Shown: in pieces, positions 44,485 through 52,801 of the stretch | Numbering within the stretch: position 1 is the first letter of the stretch | Layout of the letters: each line of letters starts with the position of its first letter | Source of the DNA: Paenibacillus puerhi | GTDB lineage: Bacteria > Bacillota > Bacilli > Paenibacillales > NBRC-103111 | Assembly (NCBI RefSeq): GCF_009846885.1 | Contig: NZ_WUWM01000002.1 | Span: 124,001-188,000 of the forward strand | Direction of reading: 5' to 3' | DNA length: 64,000 nucleotides | The notes under the pieces: generated by a model | What the model saw: only the letters and a program-made list of their open reading frames with translations | What the model was told of the DNA's origin: nothing | The model's database searches: none | Program-made: the position numbers and the translations under genes

Positions 44485-44862
44485 TTATTTAGCCGGATAA
44501 GCCACGACCGACATCAACGCGTTCTCAGCTTGCGTCGAATCCAGTCGGCTGTATTGCACGATGATCGGAATATCGCTTCGCACCTCAATAGCATAAGGAA
44601 CGCCGACTGGAATCGGCGTCCCCTCCTTAAGCAATGAGGAAGTGCGAATATGCTTTGTACGGCGGGCTTCCACGGTGTATGGGATGTCCTCCATAGGCTC
44701 CCGGTCTTCGAAGAAGATCGTGAATGACAGATGCGCATCCTCGGATGCCGTGTTCAGCACGCAGACCGATTCATGGCTGGTCAGCTCGCCCGAGCTTTTC
44801 TCCGGGATATATGCGTCCGGGATGACCCAGTAGTCTGCGCCCTTGGCCTCGTATTTCGCCAT
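44485..44862 (-). CDS. ASRT (sensory rhodopsin transducer)-family protein
   Basis: A 125-residue all-beta protein. [27 protein letters not shown] and the later [24 protein letters not shown] are characteristic of the Anabaena sensory rhodopsin transducer family (here quoted by the cores [19 protein letters not shown] and IVQYSRLDS). No rhodopsin gene is present. Family members in non-photosynthetic bacteria are often found in sugar operons and have been proposed to bind carbohydrates. Between rhaEW and rhaA with 20-base gaps, it is surely expressed with them. It might bind rhamnose or a pathway intermediate, or act as an accessory or regulatory protein; this is inference. Confidence 0.82.
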   Translation of the reverse strand: MAKYEAKGADYWVIPDAYIPEKSSGELTSHESVCVLNTASEDAHLSFTIFFEDREPMEDIPYTVEARRTKHIRTSSLLKEGTPIPVGVPYAIEVRSDIPIIVQYSRLDSTQAENALMSVVAYPAK

Positions 44863-44882
44863 ATTCGTGTATCCTCCTTAAA

Positions 44883-46952
44883 TTAACGTGTGAAGGCAGC
44901 CGGTACGCCGCCGTCGATCGTCAGCATGCAGCCTGTCGTTTTCTCCGACTTGGAGGAAGCGAAGAAGGCGATGCCTTCGGCGATGTCGCGCGGGAAGATA
45001 TTGACGAGCAGCGTCGTGCGCTTACGGTAGTATTCTTCCAGCTGATCCGGCTCGATGCCGTAGGCGGCAGCGCGCTCGTTGCGCCAGTTGGAGTTCCAGA
45101 TCGCGGAGCCCTGCAGGATGGCGTCAGGCAGTACCGTGTTGACGCGGATGCCGAACTCGCCGCCCTCGGCTGCGATGCAGCGGGCCAGATGAGCTTCGAG
45201 AGCTTTGGCTGCACTGTAAGCAGAGGCGTTTTTACCGGCATAAACGGAGTTCTTGGAGCCGATGAACACCATGTTGCCGCCGATCGCCTGCTCCTTCATT
45301 ACCTTGAACGCTTCGCGGGCGACAAGGAAATAGCCGGTACCCAGCACGTTGATGTTCAGGTTCCATTCCTTCAGGCTCGTCTCATCGAACGGACTCGATG
45401 TGGCAAGTCCTGCATTGTTGACGATAATGTCCACGCCGCCGTAAGCGATAGCCGTCTCGGCATAGGCGGCTACGACCGCTTCTTCGCTCGTTACATCCAT
45501 TTTAACCGCAATCGCACGGTTTTCGCCAAACTTCGCGTTCAGCTCGTCCGCTACCTTCTGGGCACCCTCCAGGTTGAGGTCGGCCAGAACGACATGCGCT
45601 CCCTCGGAGACGAGACGACGTGCCGTTTCGCTGCCGATACCGCCTGCGCCGCCGGTGATGAAGGCAACCTTGCGGGAGAATTCGGCTTCTGCCGGAGCCA
45701 GCGTCAGCTTGTAGAGCTCAAGCGGCCAGTATTCCACGTTATACGATTCGTTCTCGCTGAGCGAAACGAAATTGCCGAGCGCCGTCGCGCCGCGCATAAC
45801 CGCGATCGCACGATGGTACAGAGCGCCGCTGACCTGGGACATCGCCCAGCTCTTGCCCGTGTTGATCATCCCTACGCCCGGGATCAGGATGACGCGCGGA
45901 GCCGCTTCGAACATCACGTCGCCTTCGTTTTTGTTGCGGTCGAAATAGGCTTTGTATTGCTCTTTATAAGCGGCGATGCCTTCCTTCAGCTTCGCTTTAA
46001 GTCCGTCGATATCCTCGGCATTCGGCTCCCAATCGATGAAGAGCGGAACAACCTTAGTATGCACCAGGTGATCCGGGCAAGCTGCGCCGACCTGGGACAG
46101 CTTCGGCGAATCCTGGCCGTTGACAAAGGCAAGCACATCGTCCGCATCGTCGAACGACAGGATCATTTTCTTGGCGTCGCTGACTGCGCCGCGGACCGTA
46201 GGCATTACGGCTGCAGCCACGCTGCGGCGTACTTCTGCGGACAGGGACTCGTATTTGGCGCCGCCGAACAGCTTGGCTTCGTTCACGCGCGCTTCGATAA
46301 AGGCTTCCGCCTCATTAATAATAGCGATAGTTTGCGCATAGCAAGCTTCGGACGTTTCGCCCCAAGTGACCAGACCATGCTTCTCCATCAGGACGAGCTC
46401 GGCCTTCGGATTGGCGAGGACGCCTTCGGCGATCATCTTGGACAGCGTGAAGCCAGGACGGACATAAGGAACCCAAACGAAGCGGTCGCCGAAAATTTCC
46501 TTCGCCAGCTCCTTACCGTTATCTGCGCAGCACAAGCTGATGATCGCATCGGGATGCGTATGGTCCACATGCTTGAACGGCAGGAACGCATGCAGCAGCG
46601 TCTCGATGGAAGCGCGCGGATGCTTGGCGTCGATCATGCAGTGCGCCAGGTAGCCGACCATCTCTTCATCGGACATTTCGGGAAGCTCGAACAACGGACG
46701 GATATCCTCCATGCGGAGTCCGGTAAAGTTGCCTGCTTTCATCGTCGCCAGGTCGGAGCCGCTGCCCTTTACGAACATGACTTCAACGTCGCGGCCGCGG
46801 AAATCCTTCACGATCGTCTTGCTGGATGTATTGCCGCCGCCCCAGTTACAAACCCGGCGGTCGGAGCCGATGATGTTGGAGCGGTAGACAAGCTCGTCCA
46901 ATCCGCCTTGAAGCTGAGATGCCTTTTCGTTCTCCCACAAACTTTGTACCAT
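44883..46952 (-). CDS. rhaEW: Bifunctional rhamnulose-1-phosphate aldolase / short-chain alcohol dehydrogenase
   Basis: A 689-residue fusion. The first 400 residues are a class II aldolase with zinc ligands in HVDHTHPDA and in MEKHGLVTW; it splits rhamnulose-1-phosphate into DHAP and L-lactaldehyde. From about residue 430 a short-chain dehydrogenase follows, with AFITGGAGGIGSETARRL binding NAD and YSAAK as catalytic motif; it oxidises lactaldehyde to lactate. This is the RhaEW arrangement known from Bacillus. GGAGG lies six bases before the ATG. It is the first gene of the rhaEW-asrt-rhaA-rhaB-deoR unit, with a possible operator about 50 bases upstream. Confidence 0.93.
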   Translation of the reverse strand: MVQSLWENEKASQLQGGLDELVYRSNIIGSDRRVCNWGGGNTSSKTIVKDFRGRDVEVMFVKGSGSDLATMKAGNFTGLRMEDIRPLFELPEMSDEEMVGYLAHCMIDAKHPRASIETLLHAFLPFKHVDHTHPDAIISLCCADNGKELAKEIFGDRFVWVPYVRPGFTLSKMIAEGVLANPKAELVLMEKHGLVTWGETSEACYAQTIAIINEAEAFIEARVNEAKLFGGAKYESLSAEVRRSVAAAVMPTVRGAVSDAKKMILSFDDADDVLAFVNGQDSPKLSQVGAACPDHLVHTKVVPLFIDWEPNAEDIDGLKAKLKEGIAAYKEQYKAYFDRNKNEGDVMFEAAPRVILIPGVGMINTGKSWAMSQVSGALYHRAIAVMRGATALGNFVSLSENESYNVEYWPLELYKLTLAPAEAEFSRKVAFITGGAGGIGSETARRLVSEGAHVVLADLNLEGAQKVADELNAKFGENRAIAVKMDVTSEEAVVAAYAETAIAYGGVDIIVNNAGLATSSPFDETSLKEWNLNINVLGTGYFLVAREAFKVMKEQAIGGNMVFIGSKNSVYAGKNASAYSAAKALEAHLARCIAAEGGEFGIRVNTVLPDAILQGSAIWNSNWRNERAAAYGIEPDQLEEYYRKRTTLLVNIFPRDIAEGIAFFASSKSEKTTGCMLTIDGGVPAAFTR

Positions 46953-46992
46953 GATAAACCTCCGTTTTTATGTTTGAATGATTTTGTTTTTG

Positions 46993-47010
46993 CTTATTTC
47001 AAGTTTATCA
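46993..47010 (-). promoter_or_regulatory. Shared element upstream of rhaEW
   Basis: On the minus strand TGATAAACTTGAAATAAG lies 40-60 bases before rhaEW. Fifteen of its 18 bases match TGGTAAACTTGAAACAAA upstream of the tandem aldolase gene. It contains a TTGAAA that could serve as a -35 box. A DeoR-type operator or common promoter is inferred. Confidence 0.4.
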
Positions 47011-47036
47011 TGTTTGTTTTTCTTTGTATAGAAGAA

Positions 47037-47071
47037 AAACAGACAGGAACAAAATAACCTTGTTCCTGCCT
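47037..47071 (-). terminator. Intrinsic terminator of the tandem aldolase gene
   Basis: CAGGAACAA and TTGTTCCTG pair on the minus strand around a seven-base loop, with outer CAGG/TCTG pairing and a following T5 run. It separates the aldolase gene from rhaEW. Confidence 0.8.
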
Positions 47072-47095
47072 GCTATCAGCTGTCTGCTAGCCTGC

Positions 47096-48382
47096 TTAGC
47101 TTAAACCAAACGCTTTGTCGATATCCCGGATATGCGTGTCCTCGATATGAACGATAGGCCCGAGCGCCCGCGCATCGATAATGGACTTGGCGCTGTACTC
47201 GGCCACCTCCAGCCGATCGAACGCATTCAACAGGCTGCTGCCGGTCACGATGACGCAGTTGTTCTCCACGATGACGATCGGCGTATGGGCTTCGAACATA
47301 TCCGCTGTGCCCTCGGGATCGTCATATACCGATTGAAACGGCAGCTTCGGCGTACCGCGAAGCAGGATATAGCTCTCCGGAATCGTCCGCGAATCGAAAG
47401 GCGCTTCCGTTACGGCAAAGGCCATGATATGCGGCGGATGAGCGATGAGTACCGAGTTCACATGCGGGTGGCGCTCATAAATATATTGATGAAGCCGGAT
47501 GGAGCTGCTCGGCAGCTTGCCCTCCTCCGCCGCTCCCTGCTCGATGCGTACCAGATCCTGCGGCTCCAGATACTTGCGGTCCGGCCCGTGCGGCGTGATC
47601 AGGAAGGCTCCGTCCTCCAATCGCTCGGAGTAAGTTCCTTGCGTGCTGGTAAACAGCCGTTGATCATAGGAACGGCGGATCAGCGCGCACATATCCATGC
47701 GGGCTTTCCGCTCCTGGCTGCCGACCCGGCCTGGGGCGAACGTCGCGAGCTTCGGATATCCTTCGGCGGCGGCGCCGATCTGGCCGGGGGACAGAAGCTG
47801 GGGCTTCCCGATCCGGCTGGCATGGATTTCGAGTCTGGCGCAGAAGTCCAGCGTCTCGAAAGCCTGGAAGGCGGTGAACAGATCCCCTCCGCCCACGACC
47901 ACGCCATGGTTCTCCAGCATAACGGCGTTCATGCCCGCCGCGAAGACGGAGGCCACATTTTCTCCGAGCAGCACGCTGCCCGGCAGCGCATAATCGGCCA
48001 TCCCGACCTTGCCGCAGATAAGGCCCTCGCCTGGCAGCAGGCTCGTATCCGGGATACGCCGCACGATACTGAAGGCTACCAGCGCGGGCGGATGAGCGTG
48101 AACGACAGCCTTCAGATCAGGGCGCGTGCGGTAGACAAGCTGGTGGAACGGAAACTCGCTGGACGGCCTGTGATGGCCGACGATCTGCCCGTCAGGCTTT
48201 ACGCAGACAATATCCGCGCTCGTCAGCGCTCCCTTATCCACCCCGGCCGGGGTGATCCAGATATCCCCGTTGTCATCCAAAATCGACAGATTGCCTCCTG
48301 AAGTCGTCGTCATGCCATACGCGTAAATCCGCTCCATCAGCAGGACAATTTGATCCGCGGGATGTAAGAGTTCGATTTGCAT
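47096..48382 (-). CDS. Tandem class II aldolase/adducin-domain protein
   Basis: A 428-residue protein made of two class II aldolase domains (about 1-205 and 225-428). The first keeps the zinc ligands: H95 and H97 in VVHAHPPA and H159 in LENHGVV. In the second, the matching positions read IAHPPH (first His replaced by I313) and VENNCVI (His replaced by N375), so it probably cannot bind zinc. Class II aldolases act on sugar phosphates such as fuculose- or rhamnulose-1-phosphate. It precedes rhaEW with its own promoter element and terminator. AAAGG lies about ten bases before the ATG. Its reaction is not known. Confidence 0.8.
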   Translation of the reverse strand: MQIELLHPADQIVLLMERIYAYGMTTTSGGNLSILDDNGDIWITPAGVDKGALTSADIVCVKPDGQIVGHHRPSSEFPFHQLVYRTRPDLKAVVHAHPPALVAFSIVRRIPDTSLLPGEGLICGKVGMADYALPGSVLLGENVASVFAAGMNAVMLENHGVVVGGGDLFTAFQAFETLDFCARLEIHASRIGKPQLLSPGQIGAAAEGYPKLATFAPGRVGSQERKARMDMCALIRRSYDQRLFTSTQGTYSERLEDGAFLITPHGPDRKYLEPQDLVRIEQGAAEEGKLPSSSIRLHQYIYERHPHVNSVLIAHPPHIMAFAVTEAPFDSRTIPESYILLRGTPKLPFQSVYDDPEGTADMFEAHTPIVIVENNCVIVTGSSLLNAFDRLEVAEYSAKSIIDARALGPIVHIEDTHIRDIDKAFGLS

Positions 48383-48431
48383 AAAGTCACAGCCTTTCCG
48401 ATTTGTTTACTTCCGTTTATATTTGAATTGG

Positions 48432-48449
48432 TTTGTTTCAAGTTTACCA
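48432..48449 (-). promoter_or_regulatory. Shared element upstream of the tandem aldolase gene
   Basis: TGGTAAACTTGAAACAAA on the minus strand is followed 15 bases later by TATAAAC. It matches the element before rhaEW in 15 of 18 positions and lies 50-67 bases before the start codon, so both units may be controlled together. Confidence 0.4.
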
Positions 48450-48521
48450 TACTTTATCACCTCGTGAGCGTGACATTTTTCACAGCAGGCTTTAGCCGGG
48501 GCGGGGCTCCGCTTGCCGCAA

Positions 48522-48563
48522 AAAAAATCCCCTCCAGCCGTATTCAGGCTGAAGAGGATTTTT
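48522..48563 (-). terminator. Intrinsic terminator of the MFS gene
   Basis: On the minus strand AAAATCCTCTTCAGCC pairs with GGCTGGAGGGGATTTT and is followed by further T residues (T8 in total), 12 bases past the stop. Confidence 0.88.
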
Positions 48564-48574
48564 CGGATTCTGTG

Positions 48575-50185
48575 TTAGGCTTTCGACGGAGAGAGTTTAC
48601 CGTCTGTGTCTTCTGCTTGCTGCTCCTTATTCGAGGTGCGCAGCGGTATTTCCCGCAGGAAGAACGTCAGCACCAAAGCGACGACGAGCAGCGCGGCTCC
48701 CGCCAGAAAGACGGTGGTCAGCGAGGCACTAAGCGCATCGCGCAGCATCTCGATCATCTTGGTCAAGATCGGCTGAACCTCTGCAGGCAGTGTTTGCTGA
48801 AGCTCTGCGAGCTTCGGTTGATCCAGCAACATCTCCGGGTTCTGGAACGCAGCCAGCTTGGAGGCAACCGCCGGATCGAGCTTGGTGATGTCTACGCCGC
48901 CGCCCGAAGCCATAGTCTCCTTGAGATTGCTGGTCAGACGCGATGCCATGATCGTTCCCATCACGGCGATCCCGATCGTACCGCCGAGATTCCGGAACAG
49001 CTGGGAGGAGGCCGTCGCTACCCCAAGCTCGGAAGGCTTGGCGGCGTTCTGCACGGTAAGCGAGAAGACCGGCATGCCGAGACCAAGACCCAAGCCGAAG
49101 ATCAGCATGCTCAGCACCGCCATCCAGACGCTGTTCATATAAGCCATCATGACCATGCTGAGCACCATGATCGGCATACCGATCAGCGCATAACGCTTAT
49201 ATTTGCCCGTTTTGGTAATGAATCTGCCCGTAACCGCGCTGACAACCACCATACTGAGCGACATAGGCATCGTGACATAGCCCGAATACGTAGGAGCAAT
49301 CCCGAGGACGCCCTGGACGAAGAACGACAGATAGATCAACGCCCCCATCATCCCGGCATTCATCAAAAATCCGATCACATTCGAAATCGTAATGATGCTG
49401 TTGCGGAATAACGATAGCGGCAGTACCGGGCTTTTGGCCTTTGTCTCCACCCAGATGAAGATAAGAAGGCTGACAACCGCAGCTGCGAACAATCCGATAA
49501 TCTGCTGCGAGCCCCAGGCATACTTCGTACCCGCCCATGAGAAGCCGAGCAGCATCGGAACGATGGTCAAGGTCAGGAACAGCGAGCCCGCGTAGTCAAT
49601 TTTTTCGGAAGCGCGGCGCTCCACTTTGGGAAACAAGGCCATAATCAGTATAAACGCGATAAGTCCGATAGGAAGGAAAATCCAAAATACCCATTTCCAA
49701 TTCATATGGTCGACGATCCAACCGCCCAAGGTTGGCCCAAGGACGCTGGAGAAGCCGAAGACAGCCATCATCAGGCCGGTCCATTTACCGCGTTCGCGCG
49801 GCGGGAACAAGTCCCCTACGGCCGTAAAGGCACAGGACATAATGATACCGGCACCGATACCCTGTATCCCGCGATACGTGATCAGCTCGAATATGTCGCG
49901 GGACAAGCCGCTCATAAACGCTCCGATGATAAAAAATACAATCCCCGCCAATATAAACGGCTTGCGCCCATATATATCGGACAGCTTCCCGACCAGTACG
50001 GTCGAAATCGTCGAGGTCAGCATGTAGATCGTAATGACCCACGTGTAATAGTCCATCCCGCCCAAGATCGCAATAATGCGCGGCATGGCCGTACTTACGA
50101 TGGTCTGGTTAATGGCCGCGAAGAACATCGCAGCTATGATCGCCACCATAATCGTCAGTTTTCGTTTCGGTGTTAAATGCTCCAC
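48575..50185 (-). CDS. DHA2-family (14-helix) MFS multidrug exporter
   Basis: A 536-residue transporter with about fourteen membrane helices. NQTIVSTAMPRIIAILGG, the motif-A loop GKLSDIYGRKPFILAG and motif C GPTLGGWIVDHMNWKWVFWI (core GPTLGGWIVD) identify the EmrB/QacA drug:proton antiporter group. Start is GTG at 50185 with AAGGAG eight bases upstream. A dyad about 60 bases upstream may be an operator for a MarR/TetR-type repressor encoded elsewhere. It is not part of the rhamnose cluster. Confidence 0.9.
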   Translation of the reverse strand: MEHLTPKRKLTIMVAIIAAMFFAAINQTIVSTAMPRIIAILGGMDYYTWVITIYMLTSTISTVLVGKLSDIYGRKPFILAGIVFFIIGAFMSGLSRDIFELITYRGIQGIGAGIIMSCAFTAVGDLFPPRERGKWTGLMMAVFGFSSVLGPTLGGWIVDHMNWKWVFWIFLPIGLIAFILIMALFPKVERRASEKIDYAGSLFLTLTIVPMLLGFSWAGTKYAWGSQQIIGLFAAAVVSLLIFIWVETKAKSPVLPLSLFRNSIITISNVIGFLMNAGMMGALIYLSFFVQGVLGIAPTYSGYVTMPMSLSMVVVSAVTGRFITKTGKYKRYALIGMPIMVLSMVMMAYMNSVWMAVLSMLIFGLGLGLGMPVFSLTVQNAAKPSELGVATASSQLFRNLGGTIGIAVMGTIMASRLTSNLKETMASGGGVDITKLDPAVASKLAAFQNPEMLLDQPKLAELQQTLPAEVQPILTKMIEMLRDALSASLTTVFLAGAALLVVALVLTFFLREIPLRTSNKEQQAEDTDGKLSPSKA

Positions 50186-50243
50186 TCTATCTTCTCCTTG
50201 TCTCTTATGTGTAGGATGATTTCTTTCGTACTATAATATTTCA

Positions 50244-50263
50244 ATAGTAAACAATTAAACTAT
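50244..50263. promoter_or_regulatory. Dyad upstream of the MFS gene
   Basis: ATAGTAAACAATTAAACTAT is an imperfect 20-base palindrome with ATAGT/ACTAT arms, 59-78 bases before the MFS start. Size and base composition suit a MarR or TetR operator. No such regulator is adjacent. Confidence 0.35.
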
Positions 50264-50628
50264 ACAAGAATATGCAGGCTTCGTCAAATATATGTTTCCG
50301 GAATTGCCCCAACGGGAAAAGGGCCCCTTACGGAGCCCTTCACGGCGGTGACATGGTTTTGGTCTACTGCGATTGTACCTCGCTGAATCTCGGGTATTCC
50401 AACATTGACGAAAGTTATACCTTACAGGTACTACAAGTACGTCTCTGCGGCACATCCCCTCGCTTCGCTCAGGATTCGATCACAACTGCCTCTGCCTCGG
50501 TATTGCTCGTTAGATCGCCCAACGGAACCACACCTCTCTCGTTCACCGCCTAAGCCTAGTATGACCGATCCCGACCAGGTTATACCTTACTTGTCGAAGA
50601 AATGTTTCGCCAAGCCGGGTCCTGCGCC
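50264..50628. other. 365-base non-coding stretch with a repeated 12-mer
   Basis: No credible gene is seen on either strand. GTTATACCTTAC occurs at 50414-50425 and again at 50579-50590. A good terminator for the minus strand lies at 50317-50340. The stretch follows the lyase gene and precedes the MFS promoter. It could hold a 3' untranslated region or a small RNA. Confidence 0.35.
50317..50340 (-). terminator. Intrinsic terminator with GTAA tetraloop
   Basis: On the minus strand AAGGGCTCC and GGGGCCCTT form a nine-pair stem (one G-U) closed by GTAA, a GNRA-type loop, followed by TTTT. It lies 290 bases past the lyase stop, so it ends either the lyase transcript or a separate small RNA. Confidence 0.7.
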
Positions 50629-52506
50629 TTAAGGGGTTAAGTAAATATCCGGCTTCGGCGACGGATTCATGCCGGTACCGAGATAATAGCTCGTATGCGG
50701 CGGCTGGTTATATGCGACATTTTGCCAGGCGACGCCAAGCCGATATACCGGATCATGCATCAAAGTATGGATTTTATAAGCCGTTACATCGGTTGTCGTG
50801 AACAGGCGGAGCGCCGTACTGTCGCTCGTCCGCCAGATCACCTCTTCCCTCCAGTCCCCAATCAGATCGGCCTGAAGCGAAGGATTGCCCTTGGTCGAAT
50901 TATTGGAACTCGTGCCGGTAGCGGTAAGCAGGCGGGTCAAGCTATTGTTCGAATAATTCCACTTGTCGATCTTACCCGTCCCCCCCGTATGGTCGAGCAG
51001 CTCGCGCGACAGATCGCCGTCCCACCAGATGGCGAAATTCACGGAGGACGGAGCGGTGTCGCTGATCTTGGTGCCCGTAACCGTGTACAAGCCGATCCCT
51101 GAAGCCCACAGCTCCGCACCCTTATGCCGGGGGTCGATATCCGCGGCCAACCCTCTTCCCGTATCGGAGCCCGTATGCAAGCCCCATAGGATCTGGCCGG
51201 TTTTGGCATCATGTATTTCTGCTCCGTAAGCGGCTCCCGTACTTTCGTGAACCTGGAACACCTCGAGCCCCGCCCGGTCGGGATTCAGATCGCTCTGATG
51301 CATCGCATCCCCGTGGCCCAAGCCGGTATTGTACAGCTTGGCCCCATTATCATCAATGCCCAGCGAGCCGTAAGCGATCTCGTCCTTCCCGTCCCCGTCC
51401 ACATCCGCTATGCTGAGGTTGTGGTTTCCTTGGCCGGCGGTACCGGGATTCGTGGAGCTGTTGCTGTCAAAGGTCCATCGGCGGGTCAGCGCGCCGTTGC
51501 GCCAATCGTAGGCGACCACGACGGTCCGGGTATAATAGCCGCGAGCCATAATAATGCTCGGCCGCACCCCGTCGAGATAGGCGACTCCGGCGAGGAACCT
51601 GTCCACCCTGTTGCCATAGTTGTCTCCCCAATCGGAGACGTTACCCCGAGGAGGCAAATAGTCGGTTGTGGAGAGCGCTTTCCCATTCGTGCCCGAAAAC
51701 ACAGTCATAAATTCCGGACCCGCAAGAACATAGCCGCTGGAATTCCGATGGTCGGCAGCTGCATTGCCGATGACGACTCCTGTGCCGTCCTTGGTGCCGT
51801 CAGCCGTCTTGCAGACGACCTCGGCCTTGCCGTCCCCGTCGAAGTCGTAGACAAGGAATTGGGTATAATGGGCGCCGGCCCGAATGTTTTTGCCCAGGTC
51901 GATCCTCCACAGGAGGGTGCCGTTTAGTTTATAGGCATCCAGATACACATTGCCCGTGTAGCCGGATTGGGAATTATCCTTCGAATTCGAAGGGTCCCAT
52001 TTCACTATAATTTCGTATTCGCCGTCTCCGTCCAGATCGCCTACACTTGCATCGTTCGCGCTGTAGGTGTAGCTGACGTTATCCGGTGTCGTGCCTCCCG
52101 CCGGCTTCTGGATCGGAATATCCTTATAATTATTGCTCCACACGGCAGCAGCTGGAGAGGCCGGCTGTTCGACGCCATTCACGATAGCCCGCACCGTATA
52201 GCTGGATGAGGTCGTCCCCGCCGCGTCCTGATAGTTCGTGCTGTCCGTAATCGGTGAGGCATTGACCTTGGTTCCGTTTCGATATAGGTTAAAGGTCGTG
52301 GATGCATTCTCCGTTCCCAGCAAGCGCCAGCTGACGAATACTCCGCTGCTTACCTTTACGGCGACCACTCCGCGGGACAGCTTTTCCGCCTGACGGGCCG
52401 CCGCAACAGCCGGGGGAGCCGGCAGCAGAGCAGAGCCTGCTACCGCGGTACTCAGAACGAGCAAAGCCGACAACTTCCAGGTGTAGCCCCAATTTTTGAT
52501 CATCAT
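50629..52506 (-). CDS. Rhamnogalacturonan lyase, PL11 (YesW/YesX-like)
   Basis: A 625-residue secreted enzyme with a signal peptide ending near AVAAA. KLSRGVVAVK and VFVSWRLLGTE open the PL11 fold; an eight-bladed propeller follows with repeated calcium-binding DLDGDGEYEI, DFDGDGKAEV and DVDGDGKDEI motifs, and GLGHGDAMHQSDLNP near the active site. The family cleaves the galacturonate-rhamnose backbone of rhamnogalacturonan I by beta-elimination. Whether it is the endo (YesW) or exo (YesX) type is not decided here. GGAGGG precedes two ATG codons in tandem at 52506. The released rhamnose would feed the rha cluster. Confidence 0.92.
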   Translation of the reverse strand: MMIKNWGYTWKLSALLVLSTAVAGSALLPAPPAVAAARQAEKLSRGVVAVKVSSGVFVSWRLLGTENASTTFNLYRNGTKVNASPITDSTNYQDAAGTTSSSYTVRAIVNGVEQPASPAAAVWSNNYKDIPIQKPAGGTTPDNVSYTYSANDASVGDLDGDGEYEIIVKWDPSNSKDNSQSGYTGNVYLDAYKLNGTLLWRIDLGKNIRAGAHYTQFLVYDFDGDGKAEVVCKTADGTKDGTGVVIGNAAADHRNSSGYVLAGPEFMTVFSGTNGKALSTTDYLPPRGNVSDWGDNYGNRVDRFLAGVAYLDGVRPSIIMARGYYTRTVVVAYDWRNGALTRRWTFDSNSSTNPGTAGQGNHNLSIADVDGDGKDEIAYGSLGIDDNGAKLYNTGLGHGDAMHQSDLNPDRAGLEVFQVHESTGAAYGAEIHDAKTGQILWGLHTGSDTGRGLAADIDPRHKGAELWASGIGLYTVTGTKISDTAPSSVNFAIWWDGDLSRELLDHTGGTGKIDKWNYSNNSLTRLLTATGTSSNNSTKGNPSLQADLIGDWREEVIWRTSDSTALRLFTTTDVTAYKIHTLMHDPVYRLGVAWQNVAYNQPPHTSYYLGTGMNPSPKPDIYLTP

Positions 52507-52593
52507 TTCATCCCTCCAACTTTAGATTTGAATAGCCTGGCCAATAATTAAAGCGGTTACATTCCTCCTTTCGACTTGATATGGGTATATTTT

Positions 52594-52621
52594 ACTATAA
52601 AAGAAAATTCGAACAATTCAA
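52594..52621 (-). promoter_or_regulatory. Candidate promoter of the PL11 lyase gene
   Basis: On the minus strand TTGAAT (52616-52621) and TATAGT (52594-52599) are 16 bases apart in very AT-rich DNA, about 90 bases before the lyase start. They fit the housekeeping sigma consensus moderately. Confidence 0.4.
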
Positions 52622-52755
52622 AAATCAGTGTTAGTTGTTTAAAAAAACGGGATTTTTTCACATACATGGACATTCTGCAGGAAGACGAGAGTCTGAGCTG
52701 CCTCATGCTGGCGGGCTTGCTCAAGAATACATGCGAAAGCTGAGCTGTTGGATAG

Positions 52756-52787
52756 GAAAAAGGCCTGTTGAACCGCTCAACAGGCCT
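52756..52787 (-). terminator. Intrinsic terminator after the GH115 remnant
   Basis: AGGCCTGTTGA and TCAACAGGCCT form an 11-bp perfect stem with a five-base loop and four following T residues on the minus strand. It was presumably the terminator of the intact operon. Confidence 0.85.
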
Positions 52788-52801
52788 CAAGTTTCCGTAC
52801 G

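Noticed and set aside
50255-50455. Short open frames in the intergenic stretch after the lyase gene
   Set aside because: None has a ribosome binding site or protein-like composition, and the terminator hairpin lies inside them.
52557-52575. AAAGGAGGA followed by ATGTAA upstream of the PL11 gene as a start-stop leader
   Set aside because: The spacing between the box and ATG is too short and the frame has a single codon.
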